Notes: generated by a model not told the origin, from the sequence alone. A stretch of 64,000 nucleotides of DNA from Lucinisca nassula (GCA_963580285.1 OY757024.1:124062045-124126044), one strand, 5' to 3'. Counted from the stretch's first letter, positions 40,679 to 42,286 are shown. Made by a program: numbers and translations.

Positions 40679-42286
40679 TGGTTATTTTATGAAGGTGTGA
40701 GTAAGAGGGTGATTTTCATACTCAGTTGAGCTGGGTTGAGCCCAAAAAACTTTCTTACCCTTTCACTCCAGAGTTTCTGAAGTTGAATGTTCCACTGTTT
40801 GATCAGGAAAGAACCATTCCAAAATAGGGATTTTAGTTAACACTTAACTACAAAAAAGAGTTGGCAAATAGTGTAGATCCTGATCAGACAGCTCATTGTG
40901 AGACAGGTCATTGTGAGCCATCTCATCTTGGTCTACACTGTTCAACTATGTGTTTTATGGCATACCATTGTCACATTTCATTGATCATATAATGGACAAA
41001 TTGCGCAGTAAATTGAATGTCACTCTAAAAGCTTTTATATGTTAAGTGTATCTTGTTGAAAGTATCCTTTTACTGCTCTTTTCTGAGGCTGTGTATATTG
41101 GGGGAGCAGCCAGCTTGGGCCTGATACCATATCCCTGTCATATATAATGATTACTTTTATTTCAAAATTTTAACTGCACCACTAAACATCCAGCACATAA
41201 TTTTATACCCCTGATTGCAGTTTGTATACCACAACCCATTTTATTCATTGCACACATTTTTTTGAAGAAATATTTTTCAAATACACTGCAACCTCATTAT
41301 AACACTTCGTTATAACATGGTTATGGATATAACACGGTTCCAAGATGGATCCCAAAATATTTATAGATTATTATAGAAAAATGACCATAATGGTCATTTT
41401 TCTATATAATCTATACATTTTTGTTTGGATTAAACAGGGTTGTTTAACTTATAAGGCTTCTGCTTTGGAGCCCACTAATAGTGTTTTAAAGAGGTTGTGG
41501 TGTATGTATAGTATTCAAGTTCAAATACGTAGTCATGTTAGAATTGCATCTTCAAGTATGCAAACATTCTTGTATTACCGATATTATGCTGACCACTTTT
41601 AGCATACATATTAAAAGACGTTATTAGTTTTCAAAATGAATTTAGATTATGATATTCAGGAAGAAGCATTCTTTAAGCAGACCACACAGTCATGCAAGTT
41701 AACACTTGAGTAGTTACTGATGCCATTTATGCTATGCACCCTTTGTGCATGACAAAATGATAATAGATAATAACACTATGTATTTACATAACATTGCATA
41801 TTTAAATTTTCTTAAGAAAAATGTCTTTTTTGTAGCACAGAGGATGGATGGAACAATTAACCAGGCCATAAAACTCAACTTATTTTTAATCCATAACATG
41901 CCTATGGCAACAATTGTCATCTGCTTTGTCGTCTGCCAGTTACTTTTAAAGTCATTGTTGTAAACAGTGTGGACCCAGATCAGACTGCTCCTGTAGGAGC
42001 AGTCTGATCTGGGCCCACATGGTTTGCCTGTGTGCAAAAATATTTTTAAAAAGTTAGCAAAAAAATTCAGCAGACGACATAAACAGACAACATTTTCAGA
42101 TGTAGTTTTTCTCGGTGTCTTAAGGGTTAAAAATACTATCTTTGCATTTTCTAGGTACCACGGAAGGGCTTAAGCTCTAGTGCTAAAGTTACAGGACATT
42201 ATGGCAGCAAGGATCCACGTCGGACCAAATCTGGCAAACTTTCCAAACAGCCCGGAGTCTACATAGATAATTACAGCTATGTTTAA
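3043..42286 (+). CDS. MYND zinc-finger protein, unknown function (10 exons, 5' end missing)
   Basis: Joined exons: 3043-3208, 3499-3706, 4628-4675, 5149-5193, 8833-8934, 15714-15868, 17691-17824, 30261-30327, 37780-37850, 42155-42286. All ten keep GT-AG borders and compatible phases (0/1/2/2/2/2/1/0/1/0), so the join gives 375 residues and a TAA stop with no internal break. In order the protein has a basic charged helix, a proline-rich stretch, two short proline-rich exons, a basic linker, one MYND finger (residues 197-237: C-x2-C-x10-C-x2-C-x5-C-x3-C-x8-H-x3-C), an Arg/Ser-Pro-rich segment, an acidic helix and a basic tail ending YSYV. MYND fingers bind zinc and usually mediate protein-protein contacts; the partner and cell location are not shown. 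The [13 protein letters not shown] stretch could be a nuclear signal. Upstream exons were not found. I could not assign the protein to a named family. Confidence 0.85.
3251..3326. repeat. (AG)n microsatellite
   Basis: A pure run of 38 AG dinucleotides in intron 1, about 40 bp after the donor at 3209. Confidence 0.98.
3335..3428 (-). mobile_element. Partial P1 MITE, one end only
   Basis: Contains ATTTGATTGATTGATAGTC, AGAAATGGGTATGGCTAC and TTCAGCAGGATAAGGGT, the GGTGTGGC-side end of family P1 (full copies at 34391, 52996, 60609). The hairpin core and other end are absent; the AG microsatellite sits where they would be. Confidence 0.7.
3499..3706 (+). CDS. MYND gene, exon 2 (proline-rich)
   Basis: 3' splice site GGTTACAG, donor AG|GTGAGT. 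Phase 1 in, phase 2 out, residues 56-124. The segment is rich in Pro, Gly and Ala (…[12 protein letters not shown]…) then acidic, and looks disordered. A fragment with TTTCATATGAAATGACC, shared with 28545-28605, lies about 30 bp before the splice site. Confidence 0.85.
3749..4023 (+). mobile_element. Core B hairpin MITE (family B)
   Basis: Ends are inverted copies: CATTACGAAAACATGCCT on the left and a match to AGGTGTGTTTTTGTGATG on the right. The centre (3868-3912) is a palindrome on GTACTCGCTAGAACC…GGCGG (core B). Related copies: 8433, 13701, 30977, 37407, 60245. Confidence 0.85.
4040..4160. repeat. Degenerate hairpin with CTGATCAGG motifs
   Basis: AACTCAGATCAGTCTG and CAGTCTGATCAGGGCC make a short inverted pair. 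It resembles the inner stem of core A but lacks the outer arm GCAAACAGTGTAG. Confidence 0.5.
4176..4416 (+). mobile_element. Family M MITE (CAGTAAAATTCC ends)
   Basis: Terminal inverted repeats CAGTAAAATTCCTGTATTAAG and its complement near 4395-4416. Centre: a palindrome on GGGACTGTTCAAAAGTGGTC, here with an extra tandem arm. A CAG…CTG end at a TA site fits the Tc1/mariner-pogo group (inference from ends only). Confidence 0.85.
4495..4563. repeat. TCTG/TCCA microsatellite
   Basis: Imperfect run of CTGT, CCAT and CTAT tetranucleotides in intron 2. Confidence 0.9.
4628..4675 (+). CDS. MYND gene, exon 3 (16 codons)
   Basis: 3' splice site TTTTTCAAG, donor AG|GTAAAT. 48 nt, phase 2 in and 2 out, so it could be skipped without a frame shift. 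Codes [15 protein letters not shown] between two split Arg codons. Confidence 0.75.
4680..5148. other. Intron 3, nothing recognised
   Basis: AT-rich. A short direct repeat (TTTAAAATATA…AACATAGTAG) sits at 4810-4862 and TAACAACATGATAG is doubled at 4980-5008. No element ends were seen. Confidence 0.4.
5149..5193 (+). CDS. MYND gene, exon 4 (15 codons)
   Basis: 3' splice site TTTTTCAAG, donor AG|GTAAAT. 45 nt, phase 2 in and 2 out. Codes [14 protein letters not shown] between split Arg codons; the PPMFPPV stretch is a possible short binding motif. Exons 3 and 4 have the same borders, size class and phase, which could reflect an old exon duplication. Confidence 0.75.
5324..5822 (-). mobile_element. 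Core B MITE split by a SINE
   Basis: Left end CATCACAAAAACATGCCTG; the element resumes after the SINE with CCCCAGTTTTAC-type sequence (here reverse-complemented) and half of core B (GGAACTCGTTAGAAC). The other half and right end are gone; at 5823 it abuts a P3 MITE. Confidence 0.8.
5373..5675 (+). mobile_element. SINE family S, full length, nested in a MITE
   Basis: Flanked by the 13-bp duplication TTAAACCCCACTT (5360-5372 and 5676-5688), which is host MITE sequence. It starts near CTGCCTCCGCACATCGGGGC and ends in CTTTAAACCTCAAATC plus a CAAACAAACAAA tail. It therefore arrived after the core B MITE. Confidence 0.9.
5823..6294 (+). mobile_element. P3 MITE with core A, interrupted by another MITE
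   Basis: Left end (T)TAGCCCATTGTATGTGGG, right end TATACAATGGGTTAA. Core A at 5870-5935 reads GCAAACAGTGCAGGCCCAG on the left arm. The complete copy at 35059-35288 is 230 bp; the extra length here is the insert at 5996-6230. Confidence 0.85.
5996..6230. mobile_element. 235-bp MITE with 5-bp target duplication
   Basis: Inverted ends GGCCCCGTCAAGCGAATTTG and CAAATTCGCTTGGCAGGGCTC (imperfect), flanked by ATATG at 5991-5995 and 6231-6235. An inner palindrome (6030-6095) uses GCAGCGAAGGTTC. The host P3 MITE gives the empty site. Superfamily not assigned. Confidence 0.85.
6528..6626. repeat. Palindrome on ATTAACATTTGCCGGATCC
   Basis: Arms of about 21 bp (GCATTAACATTTGCCGGATC and complement) enclose about 55 bp that includes a smaller GGCCGCTAGGCC palindrome. 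No second copy was seen in the window. Confidence 0.75.
6770..7030. repeat. Dispersed repeat R, copy 1
   Basis: About 260 bp, with GACGTCATCATAGAACCC, GCTCAATGTAACGTAAAC and GATTTGAACATGGTTTT, is repeated at 26240-26515. It contains an imperfect inverted pair around CATGTTCAAACAGCACG. Confidence 0.85.
7057..7269 (-). mobile_element. TTAA-bounded MITE, family P1
   Basis: TTAATCCTTGTCCTGCTGA at the left and GGTCAAGGGTTAA at the right; core A at 7098-7162 with inner stem TGGCTTCTGAAGAAGCCA. The GGGTGTGGC-side is to the right. Confidence 0.85.
7350..7495. repeat. Short inverted repeat
   Basis: GCAGTAGTGAAAATT at 7350 and CAATTTCACTACTGC near 7480 could be the ends of a decayed MITE of about 145 bp. 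Confidence 0.45.
7850..8062. repeat. Minisatellite, ~76-bp unit, three copies
   Basis: AGGGCCTGAATATTGCATA recurs at 7862, 7936 and 8014. Confidence 0.9.
8159..8397. mobile_element. TTAA-bounded hairpin MITE, family P8
   Basis: TTAA at 8159-8162 and 8394-8397. Centre: GAATTGTCTGCCCAGCAGAC, duplicated in tandem on one arm, with flanking AAGCTTGAAATTTTATGTG paired with a complement. Related hairpins: 18395-18520 and 50655-50865. Confidence 0.7.
8433..8713 (+). mobile_element. Core B hairpin MITE (family B)
   Basis: CATTACGAAAACACGCCTAT at the left and AGGCGTGTTTTCGTGATG at the right. Core B at 8548-8598: GGGCACTCGTTATAACCGCC and complement. Confidence 0.9.
8743..8790. mobile_element. Fragment of a pogo-like MITE end
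   Basis: CCCAAAGGTGTTCGAGC…GCTGAAGCTCAGCTGTAA resembles the right terminal repeat at 13400-13439 and 29200-29234. It lies about 40 bp before exon 5. Confidence 0.6.
8833..8934 (+). CDS. MYND gene, exon 5 (basic linker)
   Basis: 3' splice site TTTTATTTTAG, donor AG|GTTTGA. 102 nt, phase 2 in and 2 out, residues 157-189. Lys/Arg-rich (…[12 protein letters not shown]…RSKMKR), probably helical, directly before the MYND exon. Confidence 0.8.
9031..10501 (+). mobile_element. Tandem-array element, type K (~165-bp units)
   Basis: Starts with a module like TCACCTGTCATGTAGAGACG…GATCACTTTTTGTCCGTTG and ends with a hairpin AGGGCCATCATGGCCCTCTTGTT. In between are about eight units with CTTATATAGGGAAAA, GGTCTTTGATATTTGGTATG and TATAGCCCTGGGGCC. 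The same start and end modules bracket the arrays at 18972-25516 and, inverted, at 45527-49060. The layout (array between fixed ends, hairpin near one end) resembles non-autonomous Helitron/Helentron elements of bivalves; this is inference. Confidence 0.85.
10502..10765. other. Nothing recognised
   Basis: AT-rich intron sequence with no clear repeat ends. Confidence 0.4.
10766..10905 (+). mobile_element. Truncated P2 MITE
   Basis: TAACCCATTTTGTACCGGAC then core A (10808-10870) GCAAACAGTGCAGGCCCAG with a damaged right arm. Right half of the element is gone. The following 260 bp to 11165 hold nothing recognisable. Confidence 0.75.
11170..11600. repeat. Segment duplication, copy 1
   Basis: Shares AATTGACCCAAAGGTATAA, TTAGTGCTGGAGTCCA, TGATTTGTAGGAA, ATGGGTTGGGCTAGGC and two core A hairpins (11358-11425, 11450-11495) with copy 2. 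The stretch TTAACTGTAAAATCTGGG…TTTAAGGGTTAAA at 11320-11520 is TTAA-bounded and may itself be a MITE. Confidence 0.8.
11610..12265. repeat. Segment duplication, copy 2, with MITE insert
   Basis: Matches copy 1 throughout, but is split by the TTAA-bounded MITE at 11722-11934. Core A hairpins at 12013-12078 and, in half form, 12108-12150. The copies end with CACCCACCAGTACTCTCAG-type sequence, also seen inverted near 56760-56815. Confidence 0.8.
11722..11934 (+). mobile_element. TTAA-bounded MITE, family P1
   Basis: TTAACCCTTGTCCTGCTG at the left and CAGCAGGACAAGGGTTAA at the right, a perfect 18-bp inverted repeat. Core A at 11830-11893 with inner stem TGGCTTCTTCAGAAGCCA. It lies in copy 2 of the duplication while copy 1 lacks it. 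Confidence 0.92.
12283..12382. mobile_element. Core A hairpin with a doubled left arm
   Basis: GTGTAGACCAAGATGAGAC and GTGTAGACCCTGATGAGAA stand in tandem before the single right arm TCTACACTGTTTG. No element ends were resolved. Confidence 0.65.
12383..12747. other. Nothing recognised
   Basis: Intron 5 sequence without gene or clear repeat; a short palindrome CTTACAAAAGTAAG lies at 12606-12619. Confidence 0.4.
12748..12964. mobile_element. MITE with ATGAGCC ends
   Basis: Imperfect inverted ends of about 30 bp: ATGAGCCAGCACACGAC…CTACAATAAG and CTTATTGTAG…GCGCCGGCTCAT. A second copy, more decayed, is at 38617-38925 (AGCCAGTGCATGAGAAAAC). Confidence 0.75.
13094..13439 (+). mobile_element. Pogo-like MITE carrying core B
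   Basis: CAGTAGAACTTTGATGGCT at the left and AGCCATCGAAGTTCGACTG at the right, flanked by TA on both sides (13092-13093, 13440-13441). Centre at 13243-13312 is a palindrome TGTGTACTCATTGGAATCGC…GCGATTCTAATGAGTACACA. CAGT…ACTG ends at TA fit Tc1/mariner-pogo elements. Confidence 0.88.
13701..13961 (+). mobile_element. Core B hairpin MITE (family B), right end lost
   Basis: Left end CATTACGCAAACACACCTAT, core B at 13817-13863, then CAAGGGGGTCAAAATTGATA where other copies continue to AGGCGTGTTTTCG. It abuts a family Q element. Confidence 0.85.
13966..14420. mobile_element. Family Q end plus an unassigned hairpin element
   Basis: GGCCCAGTTGTTCAAAGC at 13967 is the end found at 29842, 30121, 44613 and 62762. 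Further right a hairpin at 14275-14335 (TTTGTTAGAATCGCCTCGG and GAGGCGAATCTAGCAAAT) is a third sequence context for core B. Outer ends of that element were not resolved. Confidence 0.6.
14421..14814. other. No gene seen
   Basis: Contains a short ATG-ATG-ATG run near 14612 and an open frame from 14659 that codes a hydrophobic stretch; it has no splice support and is treated as chance. Confidence 0.4.
14815..14890. mobile_element. Core A hairpin, decayed
   Basis: GCAAACAGTGTATATCCTG and TCTGGACCTACACTGATTGC with inner stem ATGGCTCATTCTGAGC. Outer ends not seen. Confidence 0.65.
14911..15214 (+). mobile_element. tRNA-derived SINE (family SB)
   Basis: The head has RNA polymerase III box-like motifs: an A-box region at GTAGCTCAGTCAGATGC and a B box GGTTCGATTCC. 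The body includes TTCAAGAAGGGCAG and GTGCACTGTACTGGTTAAC, and the tail is TTTAAACTCCAAAACAAAC. Flanked by AAGATGGA (14903-14910, 15215-15222). Other copies: 29266-29516 and, inverted, 50320-50590. Confidence 0.88.
15313..15701. mobile_element. Family W MITE with long palindrome, copy A
   Basis: A palindrome of about 60-bp arms at 15346-15455 (TTGAATTTATTAAACGAG…GGGATAAAATGC and complement), followed by ATTTATCATATG and CACGTCATATGATAAAT. Copy B at 61019-62200 has the same layout but carries an insert. Copy A ends 12 bp before the MYND exon. Confidence 0.8.
15714..15868 (+). CDS. MYND gene, exon 6 (complete MYND zinc finger)
   Basis: 3' splice site TTTACCAG, donor G|GTAACA. Phase 2 in, 1 out, residues 190-241. 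All eight zinc ligands are present: CYEC, CTRC five residues before a C, then C four further on, H and C in RHKEEC. The aromatic-Cys VYYC and the W before the His fit the family. Only this exon gives a family assignment for the gene. Confidence 0.95.
15869..16255. other. Intron 6, nothing recognised
   Basis: AT-rich; ATTTTCAGAAAATAAG-like runs recall the P8 hairpin arms but no palindrome is complete. Confidence 0.4.
16256..16407. mobile_element. MITE with CCCAGCAGGCACA ends
   Basis: TACCCAGCAGGCACATG at the left and ATGTGCCTGCTGGGTA at the right, a near-perfect 15-bp inverted repeat. The inside is built of GACGTT/CAACGTC-like pieces. About 150 bp; superfamily not assigned. Confidence 0.85.
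16535..16926 (+). mobile_element. hAT-like MITE with 8-bp target duplication and core A
   Basis: Ends TAGGGCTGGCTAATCGG and AATCTTGTCAGCCTTA form an imperfect inverted repeat, flanked by CTGCTTGA (16527-16534) and CTGCTTGG (16927-16934): an 8-bp duplication with one mismatch. TAGGGCTG ends and 8-bp duplications are typical of hAT elements. Subterminal GATAATCGATTAT motifs repeat at both sides. Core A lies at 16714-16783. Confidence 0.85.
17030..17140. repeat. Long palindrome on AAATTATCTTGAAAAG
   Basis: AACGAAATTATCTTGAAAAG…AAAGGAAAA pairs with TTTTCCTTTTC…CTTTTCAAGATAATTT. No second copy seen. Confidence 0.75.
17235..17400 (+). mobile_element. Family B MITE lacking its core hairpin
   Basis: CATTATGAAAACATGCC at the left and arms TTATTTCTACTCCAAAT and ATTTTAGAGCAGAAAT are present, but the GTACTCG…CGAGTAC core B that normally separates them is missing. 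The right end is also lost. Confidence 0.75.
17460..17669 (+). mobile_element. P1 MITE ending 21 bp before exon 7
   Basis: Left end GCCCTTGTCCTACAG (TTAA decayed), core A-like hairpin at 17500-17562 with inner stem ATGTCTTCTGAAGACAT, right end CAGTACAGGGGTTAA at 17655-17669. Exon 7 starts at 17691. Confidence 0.8.
17691..17824 (+). CDS. MYND gene, exon 7 (RS/SP-rich)
   Basis: 3' splice site TACTCTGCAG, donor CAT|GTGAGT. Phase 1 in, 0 out, residues 242-286. Begins [16 protein letters not shown], with several Ser-Pro pairs that could be phosphorylated and a basic cluster that could act as a nuclear signal, then Lys-rich. Confidence 0.85.
17825..18075. repeat. Two tandem ~134-bp units at the start of intron 7
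   Basis: GAGTATCTCTGGTGAAGG and GAGTATCTCTGATGAGGG begin units that both contain GGTAGGAATTAAGA, TTTTTGACCTGG-like, CTCTTGCAGGGAATCGC and AGAGTAACCTCCCTT. The duplicated segment starts at the exon 7 donor. Confidence 0.85.
18300..18530. mobile_element. Half core A hairpin and P8-type hairpin remnant
   Basis: GCAAGCAGTGTAGACTCTG…TCTGCCTTGTTTGC at 18310-18357, then AAGCTTTGATATTAAATG…CATGAAAGATCAAGGC at 18422-18485 around TTGTCTGCTGGGC. Confidence 0.6.
18644..18940 (+). mobile_element. SINE family S
   Basis: Full-length-looking copy from CTGCCCCCACCTATTGG to a CAAACAAACAAA tail. Flanks AAATTACACAG and AAACTACATAG are an imperfect target duplication (9 of 11). Confidence 0.85.
19355..23983 (+). 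mobile_element. Tandem-array element, type L, inserted in type K
   Basis: Starts TAGCTCACCTGAGCCGAAGG and ends CAGGTGAGTGGTTAGGCTCATTGAGCCTCTTGT, i.e. a hairpin plus CTCTTGT, as in type K. Inside are about two dozen 158-168-bp units (CTTCTTCTCTGAAACC, GCATGTAGCAATGTCAAG, GTGCCAATCATGCCCCTGG). A second start module (AGCTCACTTGAGCCTAAGG) lies at 23353, so two elements may be fused. Removing 19355-23983 restores the type K unit GGGCTTATATAGGG exactly. Confidence 0.85.
21842..22960. repeat. Higher-order repeat inside type L array
   Basis: A block of four units (669 bp) is duplicated almost unchanged: rare variants such as CATGTCCCTGGGATC, TGAACTAGCTAGGC and AATCATCATCTCTG recur exactly 669 bp apart (about 21902/22571, 21995/22664, 22150/22819). 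Confidence 0.88.
25057..25357 (-). mobile_element. SINE family S, inverted, nested in type K array
   Basis: Starts with the tail side (GGTTGGTTGATTTGTGGTTTAACGTC) and ends at the head (CTTATGGGGGGGGGCC). AGCCCAGGT stands on both sides, part of the array unit. Confidence 0.85.
25697..25979. mobile_element. Core B hairpin MITE, variant BV
   Basis: Core B at 25822-25868 (GTACTCGTTAGAACCGCC). Flanks ACACCCCACTTTATAAAGAG and CGCACGGGTGAGTTATCG differ from family B; the same variant is at 43848-44130. Confidence 0.8.
26240..26515. repeat. Dispersed repeat R, copy 2
   Basis: Matches 6770-7030, including GACGTCATCATAGAACCC and TTTGAACATGGTTTTGC. Confidence 0.85.
26572..26752 (+). mobile_element. 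Family M MITE
   Basis: CAGTAAAATTCCTATATTAAG at the left, GCGGAATTTTATTGG at the right; core palindrome on CTGTTCAAAAGTGGTCTT. Confidence 0.85.
26753..27103. other. Nothing recognised
   Basis: Intron 7 sequence without gene or repeat ends. Confidence 0.4.
27104..27560. repeat. 75-bp direct repeats 380 bp apart
   Basis: CGTAGTATGACCCATCTTC…AAAGGAACTCATTTTT occurs at 27104-27175 and 27484-27555. CCCCATATCAGCC and GGCTGATATGGGG stand inverted at 27090 and 27588, so this may be a decayed MITE spanning 27090-27600. Confidence 0.75.
27779..28015 (+). mobile_element. P2 MITE with core A
   Basis: TTTACCCATTTTCTACCAG and TTGGTACAAAAAGGGTAAA are inverted ends (TTAA eroded to TTTA/TAAA). Core A at 27822-27889 with inner stem ACACCGCAGAATGCGGTGT. 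Confidence 0.85.
28100..28620. mobile_element. Dispersed repeat T, compound
   Basis: AACACTTTGGCAGGATTAAG with TGACGACATCCATGTCAAC is doubled (28185 and 28405). An inverted pair TGGTCATTTCATATGAAAT…ATTTCATATGAAATGACCA lies at 28545-28605, and TTTATCATATGACG at 28121 pairs with CATATGATAAACAG near 28514. Probably two overlapping elements. Confidence 0.6.
28812..28886. mobile_element. Core A hairpin
   Basis: GCAAATAGTGTAGATCCTG with inner stem TGGCTCAGTATGAGCCA; the right arm is cut after ACTACACTA by the pogo-like MITE that starts at 28889. Confidence 0.7.
28889..29234 (+). mobile_element. Pogo-like MITE carrying core B
   Basis: CAGTAGAACTTCGATGGCTC and GAGCCATTGAAGTTTGACTG ends, TA on both sides (28887-28888, 29235-29236). 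Core at 29034-29094 on TGTACTCATTAGAATCGCC. Confidence 0.9.
29266..29516 (+). mobile_element. tRNA-derived SINE (family SB), 5'-decayed
   Basis: Keeps the B box GGTTCGATACC and TTCAAGAAGGGCAG; A box lost. Ends TTTAATTCTGAACAAAC. Confidence 0.8.
29517..29841. other. Nothing recognised
   Basis: No supported gene; small open frames on the - strand here have no splice context. Confidence 0.4.
29842..30121. mobile_element. Family Q MITE
   Basis: GGACCAGTTGTTCAAAGC at the left and GCTTTGAACAACTGGGCC at the right. Inside, TGTGAGTAGCTTTTGCATTTG and related AGCTGCTCACATTT stand in tandem and inverted. Fragments at 13967, 44613 and 62762. Confidence 0.85.
30261..30327 (+). CDS. MYND gene, exon 8 (acidic helix)
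   Basis: 3' splice site TTTCTTTACAG, donor G|GTATAA. 67 nt, phase 0 in, 1 out, residues 287-308. Codes an acidic, probably helical segment ending [10 protein letters not shown]. Confidence 0.82.
30378..30620 (+). mobile_element. P7 MITE, complete, TTAA-bounded
   Basis: TTAAGGGGAATGGGAACAC at the left, GTGCTCCCATTCCCCTTAA at the right (one mismatch). Central palindrome at 30494-30543 on AAAGGAAAGAATTTGCTCC. It starts 50 bp after the exon 8 donor. Confidence 0.92.
30650..30860 (-). mobile_element. P1 MITE, decayed
   Basis: TTAATCCTGCTAAACCAG at the left, core A at 30684-30750, GGTGTGGC…TTCAGCAGGACAAGAC at the right without TTAA. Confidence 0.75.
30977..31255 (+). mobile_element. Core B hairpin MITE (family B)
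   Basis: CATTATGATAACACGCC at the left, AGGCATGTTCTTGTGATG at the right; core B at 31090-31140. Confidence 0.88.
31426..32230 (+). mobile_element. Family V MITE with tandem core and nested SINE
   Basis: TACACCACAACCTCTTTATAAC at the left and the complement ending GTTGTGGTGTA at the right. The central palindrome GACCATAAATGGTC is amplified at 31537-31810: a 78-bp unit holding two palindromes recurs at 31561, 31639, 31717 and 31795. Short copies: 41287 and 56460-56635. Confidence 0.88.
31851..32147 (+). mobile_element. SINE family S nested in family V MITE
   Basis: Flanked by ATTCAAAACCATGT at 31837-31850 and 32148-32161, both host MITE sequence. Starts CCCCCGCCCATAGGGGC, tail CAAATCAAACAAACAA. 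Confidence 0.93.
32335..32485. repeat. Repeat fragment with AAGCAAGCAC motifs
   Basis: CTGTATTAAGCAAGCACC and its complement GCACTTGCTTAATACAGG suggest a decayed inverted-end element. Confidence 0.55.
32640..32839. mobile_element. 200-bp MITE with TATACTACCC ends
   Basis: About 48-bp imperfect inverted ends: TATACTACCCTTCATTGT…GATTCCATTGTGGAA and TTCCATCATGGAATC…AATGAAGGGTAGTATA. The terminal TA may be the target site. Confidence 0.88.
32840..33360. other. Intron 8, nothing recognised
   Basis: AT-rich; an open frame at 33027-33236 codes a hydrophobic stretch but has no codon or splice support. Confidence 0.35.
33361..33576 (-). other. Unrecognised 71-codon open frame
   Basis: The translation is less repeat-like than most frames here (contains [13 protein letters not shown] and [15 protein letters not shown]). 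It ends at a TAA; further codons after the stop do not extend a recognisable domain. It could be a remnant of a transposon gene or chance. No function is claimed. Confidence 0.2.
33861..34071 (-). mobile_element. Family M MITE with TA on both sides
   Basis: CAGTGAAATTCTGGTATTAAG at the left, GGAGTTTTACTG at the right; TA at 33859-33860 and 34072-34073. Confidence 0.88.
34126..34358 (-). mobile_element. P2 MITE, TTAA-bounded, with core A
   Basis: TTAACCACTTTTAGTACCA and TGGTACAAAATGGGTTAA ends; core A at 34249-34315, right arm GGGCCTGCACTGTTTGCC. Confidence 0.88.
34391..34974 (-). mobile_element. Three P1 MITEs head to tail sharing TTAA borders
   Basis: Elements 34391-34580, 34577-34790 and 34787-34974. 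The first ends ATTAACCCTTATCC where the second begins, and the second ends GGTTAAC where the third begins, so neighbours share one TTAA. Core A at 34431-34496, 34615-34680 and 34814-34868. Confidence 0.85.
35059..35288 (+). mobile_element. P3 MITE, complete, TTAA-bounded
   Basis: TTAACCCATTGTATGTGGG and AGTATACAATGGGTTAA ends; core A at 35100-35165. It gives the uninterrupted reference for 5823-6294. Confidence 0.9.
35364..35690 (+). mobile_element. P7 MITE fused to a P1-like fragment
   Basis: TTAAGGTGAATGGGAACACC at the left and the P7 palindrome at 35479-35525; the P7 right end is lost and TTAACCCATGTCCTGCTGAC with a half core A (GCAGACAGTGTATATAC) follows. Confidence 0.75.
35715..35830. 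mobile_element. Family M MITE, partial
   Basis: ATTCCTATATTAAGGCC then the GGGACTGTTCAAAAATGGTC palindrome; right third missing. Confidence 0.75.
35870..36077 (+). mobile_element. Family M MITE
   Basis: CAGTAAAATTCCTATAGTATG at the left; palindrome on TGTTCAGAAGTGGTCTT; right end TAGTGAAATGTTAAGG is decayed. Confidence 0.8.
36187..36521 (+). mobile_element. tRNA-derived SINE (family SA), full length
   Basis: Flanked by the 15-bp duplication CTCGCTCTGACAAAC (36172-36186, 36522-36536). The head is tRNA-like: A-box region TACCTCAGTTGGTAGAG and B box GGTTCGATCCC. The tail domain contains CTGAAAAATTGTTGAAAG and GACGTTAAACCC and ends in an AC repeat. A second copy at 62334-62667 is over 90% alike by eye, so the family moved recently. 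Confidence 0.95.
36849..37332 (+). mobile_element. Family M MITE with doubled left end and SINE insert
   Basis: CAGTAAAATTCCTATATTAAG at the left, GGAATTTTACTG at the right. AATTCCTATCTTAAGGCC at 36909 repeats the left arm. A SINE interrupts the right half. Confidence 0.8.
37062..37283 (-). mobile_element. tRNA-related SINE (family SC), inverted
   Basis: Read on the - strand it starts GGTGGAGCGCAGTGGTGCAG, has a weak B box GTTCAATCCTC, and continues with CCTTGAGCAAGAGAC. AAGTA stands at both borders within the host MITE. Confidence 0.7.
37407..37719 (-). mobile_element. Core B MITE with a SINE S tail fragment inside
   Basis: CATCACAAAAACACGCCTAT at the left, AGGCGTGTTCTCGTGATG at the right. 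At 37489-37545 a TTTGTTTGTTTGATTTTGAGG piece, the 3' end of SINE S inverted, is inserted. Core B (37585-37615) has lost most of one arm. Confidence 0.8.
37780..37850 (+). CDS. MYND gene, exon 9 (Ser/Arg-rich)
   Basis: 3' splice site TGTTTTCAG, donor GAC|GTGAAA. 71 nt, phase 1 in, 0 out, residues 309-332. Contains [17 protein letters not shown]. It is the least conserved-looking exon, but it is needed: without it exons 8 and 10 do not share a phase. Confidence 0.78.
38045..38265. mobile_element. Decayed pogo-like MITE
   Basis: ACAATGAAACTTCAATGAC at the left and TGCCTCAATGAAGC…TTAATGAGAACACA in the middle match the element at 28889 weakly. Confidence 0.5.
38266..38616. other. Intron 9, nothing recognised
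   Basis: AT-rich, no repeat ends or coding signal. Confidence 0.4.
38617..38925. mobile_element. MITE with AGCCAGTGCATGAG end
   Basis: Relative of 12748-12964: AGCCAGTGCATGAGAAAAC, CTACAATAAGAC, and an inverted right end around TTATAGGTTTTGTTGTACACTGGC. Internal AAATCTCTGATCAGCC occurs more than once. Confidence 0.65.
39225..39887. repeat. Minisatellite of ~35-50-bp units
   Basis: More than a dozen degenerate units with TTGGTTTTCCATTATTGCTGG and ATGGCCATCAAAAATG. It stays open in more than one frame only because the units lack stops. One half unit (TTTGCTTGATAGCCATC) continues at 40203 beyond the SINE. Confidence 0.9.
39888..40198 (-). mobile_element. SINE family S, inverted, inside the minisatellite
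   Basis: TTTTGATTTGAGGTTTAACG (tail side) to CCCCGATGGGCGGGAGC (head). TATTATTGCTTGA and TATTTTTGCTTGA flank it, a 13-bp duplication with one mismatch. Confidence 0.88.
40325..40530 (+). mobile_element. Family M MITE
   Basis: CAATAAAATTCCTGTATTAAG and GCGGTATTTTACTG ends; perfect-looking palindrome on GGGACTGTTCAAAAGTGG. Confidence 0.88.
40641..40680. repeat. Poly-T/poly-G run
   Basis: About 17 T followed by about 22 G; length is likely to vary or be uncertain in the assembly. Confidence 0.9.
40860..40950. mobile_element. Core A hairpin, variant
   Basis: GCAAATAGTGTAGATCCTG, inner stem with GCTCATTGTGAG partly doubled, TCTACACTGTTCAAC. The next 335 bp, to 41286, hold nothing recognised. 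Confidence 0.65.
41287..41505 (+). mobile_element. Family V MITE, short form
   Basis: ACTGCAACCTCATTATAAC and AGAGGTTGTGGTGTA ends; a single central palindrome on GACCATAATGGTC. Confidence 0.82.
41506..41885. other. Nothing recognised
   Basis: Intron 9 sequence without gene or clear repeat ends. Confidence 0.4.
41886..42130 (+). mobile_element. P5 MITE ending 24 bp before the last exon
   Basis: TTAATCCATAACATGCC at the left, GGTGTCTTAAGGGTTAA at the right. Core A at 41961-42028 with inner stem CTGCTCCTGTAGGAGCAG and no stem mismatch. Exon 10 starts at 42155. Confidence 0.9.
42155..42286 (+). CDS. MYND gene, exon 10 (last coding exon)
   Basis: 3' splice site GCATTTTCTAG, stop TAA at 42284-42286. 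Phase 0 in, residues 333-375. Basic and Ser-rich (…[16 protein letters not shown]) then VYIDNYSYV. The last four residues could bind a PDZ domain, but that is a weak guess. The first AATAAA I see downstream is near 42738. Confidence 0.85.
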   Translation, partial: VPRKGLSSSAKVTGHYGSKDPRRTKSGKLSKQPGVYIDNYSYV